Shown here: positions 56,973 to 64,000 of the stretch, in pieces | How positions within the stretch are numbered: position 1 is the stretch's first letter | Layout of the letters: the number at the start of each line of letters is the position of its first letter | Source: Carnobacterium sp. CP1 | GTDB taxonomy: Bacteria > Bacillota > Bacilli > Lactobacillales > Carnobacteriaceae | Direction: 5' to 3' | NCBI RefSeq assembly: GCF_001483965.1 | Contig: NZ_CP010796.1 | Coordinates: 2,029,501-2,093,500, forward strand | Length of the DNA: 64,000 nucleotides | Position numbers and translations under genes: made by a program | The notes under the pieces: generated by a model | What the model was told of the DNA's origin: nothing | The model's input: only the letters and a program-made list of their open reading frames with translations | The model's database searches: none

Positions 56973-58349
56973 ATGTTTTCTTTAACAGTAAGAGAAATTG
57001 CATCAGCAGTCGGTGCGCAAAATGCGACAGATAAATGGGCTGATGTGGAAATTTCTGCAGTTGGTTTTGATACTCGGAAATTATTCAGCGGTTCATTGTT
57101 TGTTCCATTGATAGGGGATAATGACGGCCATGCCTTTATTGAAAAAGCGATTGAAAATGGAGCAAAAGCTGCTTTTTGGAGTCGGCCTTTAGACGAAGCT
57201 CCCACTGAGATCCCGGTCATTCAAGTGGAAGATACATTAAAAGCCCTGCAGGCATTAGCCAGCTATTATTTGAAAAAAATCCATCCGAAAGTAATCGGTA
57301 TTACTGGCAGTAATGGAAAAACAACAACTAAAGACATGACTGAAGCGGTTGTTTCCAGTGCATACCGAGTGCACAAGACCCAAGGGAACTTTAACAACCA
57401 TATCGGTTTGCCGATGACCATCTTGGAAATGCCCGAAGATACAGAAGTTATTATTTTAGAAATGGGCATGAACCATGCGGATGAGATTAGAGTGTTGTCC
57501 GACTTGGCTGAGCCGGACATTGCCATCATCACGATGATTGGAGAGTCTCATATCGAATATTTGGGTTCGCGTGCCGGCATTGCAGATGCTAAAATGGAAA
57601 TCATTTCGGGCTTAAAGCCAGATGGTGTTTTGATTTATCCTGGAGAAGAACCCTTATTGGAAGAACGCGTCCATTCACTGGTTAAAGAACAACTCAAAAC
57701 ATTTGGGACAACTGAAAAAAATGATTTGTATCCTTTGACCATTGATGCACAGATGACAGAAACAACTTTCACAACGAATGCAGAACCTGATCTTTCTATT
57801 ACATTGCCTGTTCTGGGAACGTACAATGTGACGAATGCTTTAGCGGCATTATCTGCTGGTCTGGTATTAGGCATTTCTATTGAACAGGCTGCGCCAAAAC
57901 TGTCTGTGTTCCAATTGACGAAAAATCGAACAGAATGGTTGACTGGAATTCACGAGAGCATGATTTTGAACGATGCATACAATGCGAATCCGACAGCAAT
58001 GAAACTGGTTTTAACTAATTTTAGTGCTTTGCCGAATACAGGCCGAAAGATTGTGGTTTTAGGGGATATGCTGGAACTGGGCCAACAGTCACGAGAGCTG
58101 CATAAAAGCATCGAAGAGGTGCTGTCGGCAGAGAGTATTGATCAGGTATTTTTATACGGCAACGAAATGCATGTATTGTATGCAGCGTTGTTAGGCAAAT
58201 TTGCTGAAGGACACCTTCATTACTTTACAGGGGATAAAGAACCGATGATTCATCAGTTGAAACAATTGATTCAGCCAAAAGACCATATTTTGATAAAATC
58301 CAGTTTAGGAACGGATTTGTTAACGGTGGTTCAAGAACTTAAAGTTTAA
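56973..58349 (+). CDS. murF: UDP-N-acetylmuramoyl-tripeptide--D-alanyl-D-alanine ligase
   Basis: The 458-residue Mur ligase adds D-Ala-D-Ala, the product of the preceding gene, to the UDP-MurNAc tripeptide. The N domain precedes the P-loop GITGSNGKTTTKD; EMGMNHADEI and LNDAYNANPTAM are MurF signatures. GGAGG precedes the ATG. Confidence 0.97.
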   Translation: MFSLTVREIASAVGAQNATDKWADVEISAVGFDTRKLFSGSLFVPLIGDNDGHAFIEKAIENGAKAAFWSRPLDEAPTEIPVIQVEDTLKALQALASYYLKKIHPKVIGITGSNGKTTTKDMTEAVVSSAYRVHKTQGNFNNHIGLPMTILEMPEDTEVIILEMGMNHADEIRVLSDLAEPDIAIITMIGESHIEYLGSRAGIADAKMEIISGLKPDGVLIYPGEEPLLEERVHSLVKEQLKTFGTTEKNDLYPLTIDAQMTETTFTTNAEPDLSITLPVLGTYNVTNALAALSAGLVLGISIEQAAPKLSVFQLTKNRTEWLTGIHESMILNDAYNANPTAMKLVLTNFSALPNTGRKIVVLGDMLELGQQSRELHKSIEEVLSAESIDQVFLYGNEMHVLYAALLGKFAEGHLHYFTGDKEPMIHQLKQLIQPKDHILIKSSLGTDLLTVVQELKV

Positions 58350-58450
58350 CCAAAGGGTTCGCGAGAAAGAATCCGACTTAAGACGGAGTTAGCGAATAAG
58401 AAAATTTGCTATACTAGTGTTAATAATTCAGTCGAAGGAGGAAAACAAAT

Positions 58451-59161
58451 TTGAACGTTCAACGAAGAGATGTAACCAATGATCATGTCAATGAAGATAC
58501 GATGGCCAAATTTTTCGCTTCCGTTTATGGCTATATGACTTTAGGGTTAGCTATTTCAGGAATCACGGCCTTCTATACTGCTCAAAGTACGTTTATGCTC
58601 AATTTAGTTTACGGCAGTCCGTTTGGAATGATCGGTTTATTTATAGCCGAATTGTTTTTAGTCATGAAATTGGCGTCTAATGGTGCGAAGTTGAAATCAG
58701 CCGGTGCATCTTTGGTCGGCTTCATAGCCTTTGCATTATTGAATGGCGTTACTCTGGCCAGTATTTTTTTAATCTACGAATTAGGCAGTATTGGATCAGC
58801 ATTCTTAATGACTGCGGGTACATTTGCTGGAATGAGCCTAGTTGGCTTTTTTACAAAGCGCGATATGTCGTCGTTCGGAGGGCAATTAAGAGGAGCTTTG
58901 ATCGGTCTGATCATCGCTATGGTTGTGAATGGCTTGTTCTTGCACAGCGGTCCTGCTGATTTTGTCTTGTCGATCATTACAGTCTTTATCTTTATTGGTT
59001 TCACAGCTTACGACACTCATAAATTAAAACAAATCTATATCCGTTTTGGCGGACAACAACCGTTAGGTGCGGTGGCTATCACTGGAGCACTTAACTTGTA
59101 TTTAGATTTCATTAACATTTTCATCAGCTTGTTGCGTATTTTTGGAGACAGACGAAGCTAA
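58451..59161 (+). CDS. Bax inhibitor-1/YccA family membrane protein (YetJ-like)
   Basis: The 236-residue protein has seven hydrophobic helices typical of the BI-1/TMBIM family, pH-sensitive Ca2+ leak channels (YetJ). FTAYDTHKLKQIY and the C-terminal LYLDFINIFISLLRIFG are the family's signature, with the Asp pair that senses pH. It starts with TTG after AAGGAGG. It may oppose the Ca2+-ATPase of this genome in calcium handling; that is inference. Confidence 0.92.
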   Translation: MNVQRRDVTNDHVNEDTMAKFFASVYGYMTLGLAISGITAFYTAQSTFMLNLVYGSPFGMIGLFIAELFLVMKLASNGAKLKSAGASLVGFIAFALLNGVTLASIFLIYELGSIGSAFLMTAGTFAGMSLVGFFTKRDMSSFGGQLRGALIGLIIAMVVNGLFLHSGPADFVLSIITVFIFIGFTAYDTHKLKQIYIRFGGQQPLGAVAITGALNLYLDFINIFISLLRIFGDRRS

Positions 59162-59181
59162 GAGCTGTTTAAAATAACTAG

Positions 59182-59222
59182 AAAAAGCCTTCACTCTAAT
59201 TAAATTAGAATGGAGGCTTTTT
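59182..59222 (+). terminator. Terminator of the Bax-inhibitor gene
   Basis: AAAAAGCCT and TCTAAT pair with ATTAGA and AGGCTTTTT. Confidence 0.85.
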
Positions 59223-59345
59223 GCTTTTGAGACGTCTATTCTGTGAAGGTGATGAGGGCGAAGGACGAGAAAGCGCAACCGGAAACCACATCGGAACGAT
59301 ATTTAGAAAAGGAAACGTGTTCATCAAATCTAATAAGCAATTTGT

Positions 59346-59374
59346 TTGATAAACCTGTATAGACGTGGTAAGAT
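59346..59374 (+). promoter_or_regulatory. cshA promoter
   Basis: TTGATA, 17-base spacer, TAAGAT, giving a start near 59381 and a 250-base leader. Confidence 0.5.
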
Positions 59375-59380
59375 TGTTTA

Positions 59381-59631
59381 GATTAAACGAAAGATTTAAT
59401 TAAAAGATAAAACCAATGAGGGTTTTGTGAAAATAGATAAGCAGAGGAGCTTGGGAAATAATCCAAGCTTTTGATATGAAATGAGAAATCAGGTGAAACA
59501 TTCATTATGAATGGGCACTAGGTTTTTATATGGAGTGACAAGCAACAGGTGCATCTGATGTGAAGCAATGATGGTACCTGTATTTCGCAAAAATCTCTCT
59601 TTAAGGTTTTCTAAAATTGGGAGGAAATATA
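59381..59631 (+). other. Long structured 5' leader of the DEAD-box helicase gene
   Basis: GAGCTTGG/CCAAGCTT (about 59448-59472) forms a terminator-like hairpin, and ACAGGT-CATC with GATG-ACCTGT (59547-59582) forms a second stem. Long leaders on RNA helicase genes often serve cold or autoregulatory control; here that is inference. Confidence 0.4.
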
Positions 59632-61194
59632 TTGAAATTTTCAGAATTAGGATTAATACCAGAATTGCTACAATCAGTGGAACGTTTAGGATTTGAGGAA
59701 GCAACTCCGATTCAAGAACAAACTATTCCATTGGCATTGGCAGGCAAAGATGTTATCGGGCAGGCACAAACAGGTACAGGTAAAACAGCAGCATTCGGTT
59801 TGCCAATGTTACAAAAAATTGATGTTACCAACCGTGCAGTTCAAGGATTAGTTATTGCACCAACACGTGAATTAGCAATCCAAACACAAGAAGAACTATT
59901 CCGTTTGAGCCGCGATAAAAAAATTCGCGTTCAAGTAGTTTACGGTGGAGCAGATATTAGCCGTCAGATTCGTGCTTTGAAAGACCAACCGCATATTGTT
60001 GTTGGAACTCCAGGTCGTCTATTGGACCATATCAAACGTAAAACATTGAAATTAAACCATGTAGAAACACTAGTATTAGATGAAGCAGATGAAATGCTGA
60101 ATATGGGATTCATTGATGATATCGAAACAATCATTCATGAAGTTCCAGCAGAACGTCAAACATTGTTGTTCTCAGCAACTATGCCAAGCCAAATCAAACG
60201 GATTGGTGTACGTTTCATGAAAGACCCTGAACACGTTAGTATCAAAGCTACTTCAATGTCTGACAGCTTGATCGAACAATTCTTCGTTCGTTGTAAAGAC
60301 TTCGAAAAATTCGACATCATGACACGTCTATTAGATGTTCAAGCTCCAGAATTGACGATCGTCTTTGGTCGTACTAAACGTCGTGTTGATGAATTAGCTA
60401 AAGGATTAGAAATGCGCGGCTACCGTGCTGAAGGAATCCATGGTGACCTTTCTCAACAAAAACGTATGAGTGTCTTGAAAGCATTTAAATCAGGTAAACT
60501 AGATATCTTAGTAGCAACAGACGTAGCAGCACGTGGATTAGATATTTCAGGTGTGACTCACGTTTACAACTATGATATTCCTCAAGATCCAGAAAGCTAC
60601 GTTCACCGTATTGGCCGTACTGGCCGTGCAGGGAACGAAGGAGTTTCTGTAACATTCATTACACCAAACGAAATGGGTTACTTGCGTGTGATTGAAGACT
60701 TGACGAAGAAAAAAATGACTGCTCTACGTCCACCGACAAATGCGGAAGCTTTTGAAGGACAAATCCAAGCAACAATCGATGCCGTTGGCAAAATTGTTGA
60801 CGCTAATGGATTAGACCGTTACGCTAAAGCAGCTGCTCAATTGTTAGAAACGTATACAGCTGAAGATTTAGCTGCAGCTTTCTTGAAGAGTGTTTCTAAA
60901 GACCCAAGCGAAGTTCCAGTTAAAATCACCCCTGAACGCCCATTACCTGGTCGTGGTGGCGGAGCTAAAGGTCGCAGCGGTTCTTCATCACGTGGACCTG
61001 CTAAAGGCAAGAGCGGCGGATACCGTGGCGGTAACCGCAACAGCAGTGGCAAACCAGCTGAACGTCGTGGTGGCGGAAGCTACAATGCTGACAAAAAACG
61101 CGGAACCGGTGGCGATAGCCGTCGTAGTAAACCTTCTTCTGATCGTCGTCAAGGCGGCGGAGAACGTAACTTTACTATCCGTAGCAAAGACTAA
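59632..61194 (+). CDS. cshA: DEAD-box ATP-dependent RNA helicase CshA
   Basis: The 520-residue helicase shows the Q motif ([16 protein letters not shown]), [22 protein letters not shown] (VLDEADEML), SAT and [11 protein letters not shown] long Gly/Arg/Ser-rich tail with many RGG-like repeats (about 440-520) resembles CshA of the RNA degradosome and cold adaptation. GGGAGG precedes the TTG at 59632, a rare start that may lower its expression. Confidence 0.95.
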   Translation: MKFSELGLIPELLQSVERLGFEEATPIQEQTIPLALAGKDVIGQAQTGTGKTAAFGLPMLQKIDVTNRAVQGLVIAPTRELAIQTQEELFRLSRDKKIRVQVVYGGADISRQIRALKDQPHIVVGTPGRLLDHIKRKTLKLNHVETLVLDEADEMLNMGFIDDIETIIHEVPAERQTLLFSATMPSQIKRIGVRFMKDPEHVSIKATSMSDSLIEQFFVRCKDFEKFDIMTRLLDVQAPELTIVFGRTKRRVDELAKGLEMRGYRAEGIHGDLSQQKRMSVLKAFKSGKLDILVATDVAARGLDISGVTHVYNYDIPQDPESYVHRIGRTGRAGNEGVSVTFITPNEMGYLRVIEDLTKKKMTALRPPTNAEAFEGQIQATIDAVGKIVDANGLDRYAKAAAQLLETYTAEDLAAAFLKSVSKDPSEVPVKITPERPLPGRGGGAKGRSGSSSRGPAKGKSGGYRGGNRNSSGKPAERRGGGSYNADKKRGTGGDSRRSKPSSDRRQGGGERNFTIRSKD

Positions 61195-61206
61195 ACCGAA
61201 AAAAGA

Positions 61207-61242
61207 TAAAAGAGGTTGGGACAAAAGTCCCAACCTCTTTTG
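61207..61242 (+). terminator. Terminator of cshA, within the repeat copy B
   Basis: AAGAGGTTGGGAC pairs with GTCCCAACCTCTT, followed by T; it is the end of repeat copy B and palindromic, so works both ways. Confidence 0.85.
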
Positions 61243-61438
61243 CATATCCAAATATTTATTCTAGAACGTGTTCCAAAAAGCAGATCCGACGTCGACTTCA
61301 CGAATAATGCTCGATGGTCTGTGACCATACTGCGCTTATTCGTTCCAGTTTCCTTAGCCCTTGCAGCTTTAGCTGCTTAGGGATACGGTATGCGAAGTAG
61401 AAGATTCGGGTCTAAACGCTTTTTGTCTCACTCCCTTT
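61209..61438 (-). repeat. Dispersed structured repeat, copy B (inverted, full length)
   Basis: On the minus strand this 230-base sequence matches copy A (28823-28997) almost base for base. It has a 53-base extra segment (61350-61402) with its own hairpin AGCAGC/GCTGCT. Both copies end in the same GAGGTTGGGAC hairpin and both follow a protein gene. Confidence 0.88.
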
Positions 61439-61617
61439 TTTATTATCTTAAACTAAATGCAGTAAAAAATACTAGGGACAAGATGGGTATTATTAAGTGA
61501 CAAGTATCTCATAATCTGCTAATATAAGCTCATGTATCTGATTAAGATACAATCGTTACATTATACATAGTGGAGTTCAACAAGTTTAAATACGTTACAT
61601 AAAAAGAGGGATTCAAG

Positions 61618-61971
61618 ATGATTGTAGGGATAGGTTTAGATATAACTGAAATTCAGCGTATCGAACATGCCTTTTTAAAAAGAGCGACATTTGCTGCACG
61701 AGTATTGACTTCAGCTGAGAGAGATATTTTTGAAAAATTAAAAGGAACCCGTCAAGTTGAGTTCTTAGCAGGACGTTATGCTGCGAAAGAAGCATTCTCA
61801 AAAGCTTATGGAACGGGCATCGGCAAGTTAGGTTTTCATGATTTGGAAATACTGCCAAATGCAAAAGGCAAACCCATTGTGACGAAAAGTCCGTTCGATG
61901 GGAATGTGTTTCTTTCAATCACGCATACAGATGCGATTGCTGCTGCCCAAGTAATCTTAGAAACAAACTAA
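61618..61971 (+). CDS. acpS: Holo-[acyl-carrier-protein] synthase
   Basis: The 117-residue phosphopantetheinyl transferase activates acyl carrier protein. GIGLDITEIQRIE holds the Mg-binding Asp, AGRYAAKEAFSKAYG the catalytic Glu-Lys, and LSITHTDAIAAAQ the C-terminal motif. It lies 30 bases before alr, the conserved acpS-alr order. Confidence 0.96.
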   Translation: MIVGIGLDITEIQRIEHAFLKRATFAARVLTSAERDIFEKLKGTRQVEFLAGRYAAKEAFSKAYGTGIGKLGFHDLEILPNAKGKPIVTKSPFDGNVFLSITHTDAIAAAQVILETN

Positions 61972-62001
61972 AAAGGTTTTGAAGGAGGGAGTTGTTTAGA
62001 A

Positions 62002-63120
62002 GTGGTCGTAGGAATACACCGAAAAACCATTGCTTATATTGATACGCAGGCCATCATTTCCAATATTCAACAGGAGATTCAGTGGATGGATAAAGGCACT
62101 GCTTTATATGCAGTGGTTAAAGCAGACGGCTACGGACATGGAGCCGTTGAAGTTGCAAAGGCAGCAAGAGAAGCTGGAGCAACAGGATTTTGTGTCGCTA
62201 TTTTAGATGAAGCATTAGAATTAAGGAAAGCTGGTTTTACTGAACCTATTTTAATATTGGGGTTGGTGGACGTAGCTTACACGGAATTGATGGCTTCGAA
62301 TAAACTTAGCGTTGCTGTAAGCAGTATCAAATGGCTTGATCAAGCTCAAGCTATTTTGAAGAAGAGTAACAGAACGGAAAAGCTAGCTGTGCATGTTGCT
62401 TTAGATACTGGAATGGGACGAATCGGATTTAAGACTGCCGATGAAGTTCAAGCTGTCGAAAAATGGTTTGAAGCAAATGAAAGCCTCTATTTTGAAGGCA
62501 TCTTTACCCATTTTGCTAAAGCAGATAGTAGAGATGAATCGCATTTCAATCAGCAAATGGAAAAATTCAACGTTTTAATCAGCAACCTGCATCAAAAACC
62601 ACCTTTCGTACACACCGCTAATAGTGCGACAGCATTATGGCATAAAGGATGCTCCTCGAACCTGATTCGCTTCGGTATCGCGATGTATGGTTTAAACCCA
62701 TCTGGAAGTCTGTTGCCAGAACCTTACCCTTTGAAACCTGTTATGAGAATCAGCAGCGAAATTAGTCACATCAAGCAAATGCAAGAAGGTGAAACGATTG
62801 GTTACGGCGCAACTTATCGCGCACATGAAGGAGAATGGATTGGGACGATTCCGATTGGTTATGGTGACGGTTGGCGTAGAGATTTACAAGGGCACGACGT
62901 ATTGGTTGAAGGGCACCGATGTGAAATAGTTGGGCGAGTTTGTATGGATCAATGCATGATTCGTTTGCCTTATGAAGTTGCAGAAAAAACAGAAGTGGTT
63001 TTAGTCGGCCAAAGTCAAAACGAAACTATTTCAATGCAGGAAATTGCGGATTATTTACATACCATTCACTATGAAGTTACATGTGGTTTAACCACCCGTA
63101 TTCCAAGGAAGTATATTTAA
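62002..63120 (+). CDS. alr: Alanine racemase
   Basis: The 372-residue PLP enzyme makes D-alanine for the cell wall. The PLP lysine is in AVVKADGYGHGA, the second catalytic Tyr in GETIGYGATYRA, and the C-terminal VCMDQCMI binds substrate carboxylate. It starts with GTG; GAAGGAGGG is about 12 bases upstream, a wide spacing. Followed by the antitoxin gene. Confidence 0.96.
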   Translation: MVVGIHRKTIAYIDTQAIISNIQQEIQWMDKGTALYAVVKADGYGHGAVEVAKAAREAGATGFCVAILDEALELRKAGFTEPILILGLVDVAYTELMASNKLSVAVSSIKWLDQAQAILKKSNRTEKLAVHVALDTGMGRIGFKTADEVQAVEKWFEANESLYFEGIFTHFAKADSRDESHFNQQMEKFNVLISNLHQKPPFVHTANSATALWHKGCSSNLIRFGIAMYGLNPSGSLLPEPYPLKPVMRISSEISHIKQMQEGETIGYGATYRAHEGEWIGTIPIGYGDGWRRDLQGHDVLVEGHRCEIVGRVCMDQCMIRLPYEVAEKTEVVLVGQSQNETISMQEIADYLHTIHYEVTCGLTTRIPRKYI

Positions 63121-63286
63121 TCATTTGTTCGCTATCTTCGAACAAACTATGGCAGAAAAATCAACTTTTATGAGAACTCTCTTTAGAAGGTTCCAAAGTC
63201 GAGTGTTTCATGTTACCATTGACCCATATATTAATACCGATTTACTTCATAAAAGAAGAGGGAATTATTCATTGGGGGTATGGTTC

Positions 63287-63538
63287 ATGGGGAGCGAAAA
63301 AGGCCGGTTCTTTAAGGTAGAATTGAACCGTCATATTACTGAAGATAGTCAACGCTATGAGATTCAATCAAAAATAAATAAAAACAATTTAACGAATGCA
63401 GTGGTAGATCAGTTTTCAGACCAAAACTTAACTATATATGATACCTTGCGTAAAGGATATGCGGAAATGTCTCGTATCAACCTTGATATTTGTAATGAAT
63501 TTGAAGTTTGTGAAAAAGAGGCCAGCGCCCATTTCTGA
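63287..63538 (+). CDS. mazE: MazE/NdoAI-type antitoxin
   Basis: The product of 83 residues ends in [20 protein letters not shown], close to the toxin-binding tail of B. subtilis NdoAI. The N-terminal half ([19 protein letters not shown]) is the expected ribbon-helix-helix DNA-binding part, though divergent. The frame is open from 63125, but GGGGG before ATG 63287 and the family length favour the short form. It lies 26 bases before mazF. Confidence 0.8.
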   Translation: MGSEKGRFFKVELNRHITEDSQRYEIQSKINKNNLTNAVVDQFSDQNLTIYDTLRKGYAEMSRINLDICNEFEVCEKEASAHF

Positions 63539-63564
63539 CCAGGTATTGTAAGGAGGAAATACCT

Positions 63565-63915
63565 ATGGTAAGACGGGGAGAGATTTATTACGCTGATTTA
63601 TCGCCTGTTGTAGGATCGGAGCAAGGCGGCATGCGTCCAGTTTTGATTATTCAAAACAATGTAGGAAACCACTACAGCCCAACAGTTATTGTGGCTGCGA
63701 TAACAGCGAAAATCCAAAAGGCAAAGATGCCTACCCATGTAGAGGTGTCAGCGGCAAATTTTGATTTAGAAAAGGACTCAGTTGTTTTGTTGGAGCAAAT
63801 ACGCACCATTGACAAACAACGCTTAAGAGAAAAAGTAACGCAATTAGACCAGCATATGATGAAAAAGATCAATGCAGCTTTAGAAATTAGTGTCGGTCTC
63901 TCAAAAACGATTTAA
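63565..63915 (+). CDS. mazF: mRNA interferase MazF/EndoA toxin
   Basis: The 116-residue endoribonuclease shows [32 protein letters not shown] and [14 protein letters not shown], the signatures of B. subtilis EndoA/NdoA, which cuts mRNA at UACAU. AAGGAGG precedes the ATG. With mazE it forms the toxin-antitoxin pair that follows alr in many Firmicutes. Confidence 0.97.
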   Translation: MVRRGEIYYADLSPVVGSEQGGMRPVLIIQNNVGNHYSPTVIVAAITAKIQKAKMPTHVEVSAANFDLEKDSVVLLEQIRTIDKQRLREKVTQLDQHMMKKINAALEISVGLSKTI

Positions 63916-63932
63916 CTCCATTTAATTAAACG

Positions 63933-63969
63933 AAAAAACATCCGCGGAATTGCTTGCGGGTGTTTTTTT
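63933..63969 (+). terminator. Terminator of the mazEF unit
   Basis: AAAAAACA and CCGC pair with GCGG and TGTTTTTTT. Confidence 0.8.
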
Positions 63970-64000
63970 GTCGGCAAACAATGGAGAGGCCAAAGGTTGC

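Noticed and set aside
63121-63286. Upstream half of the long antitoxin frame as coding
   Set aside because: The composition is not protein-like, there is no ribosome site before 63125, and the family length fits the start at 63287.

Overview
The window is AT-rich, low-GC Gram-positive (Firmicutes) chromosome. Gene content and order fit a lactic acid bacterium of the Carnobacteriaceae/Enterococcaceae (order rpoE-pyrG-fba-murZ-rho-rpmE2; lemA-htpX; ddl-murF; cshA-acpS-alr-mazEF; class II ribonucleotide reductase; T-box, THF riboswitch and NrdR-box regulation). A Carnobacterium-like species is my best guess, by family knowledge only; no database search was possible. I see no rRNA, tRNA, prophage, complete insertion sequence or CRISPR array.

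Layout. 1-8 kb: end of a 6-phospho-beta-glucosidase, a P-type Ca2+-ATPase, two candidate tandem small RNAs, a PfpI/DJ-1 protein, mgsA, a membrane-anchored hypothetical with an apparently non-AUG start, a MenA-like prenyltransferase, an FMN reductase and a DHFR-family reductase. 8.6-15.7 kb: sugar block with an RpiR regulator, a 6-phosphogluconate dehydrogenase, mannitol PTS genes mtlA-mtlR-mtlF without mtlD, and a TauE-type permease. 15.8-20.8 kb: deoxynucleotide block with class II RNR divergent from a deoxynucleoside kinase-nupC operon, both preceded by NrdR-box pairs. 21-29.7 kb: YeiH exporter with divergent LysR, an orphan OppA-like lipoprotein, an HcxA/GldA-type dehydrogenase behind an apparent leader-peptide attenuator, small membrane proteins, an aldo/keto reductase, one copy of a dispersed structured repeat and a truncated XRE regulator. 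29.8-35.2 kb: metN-metI-metQ-metQ-amidohydrolase operon behind two tandem methionine T-boxes. 35.4-40 kb: THF riboswitch-folT, NUDIX, Ohr, asparagine synthetase, 4-oxalocrotonate tautomerase. 40-45.3 kb: HAD phosphatase, HD-domain phosphohydrolase and LipL-like transferase, divergent from an E1 alpha/beta dehydrogenase pair lacking E2/E3. 45.3-64 kb: conserved housekeeping region (DUF1934, rpoE, pyrG with a reiterative-transcription attenuator, fba, murZ, rho, rpmE2, lemA, htpX, unknown 255-aa gene, ddl, murF, Bax-inhibitor protein, cshA, acpS, alr, mazEF), with the inverted second copy of the repeat behind cshA.

The least ordinary material is regulatory RNA: the leader-peptide attenuator at 26.73-26.91 kb, the tandem sRNA candidates at 3.61-3.93 kb, the double Met T-box, and the two-copy structured repeat.
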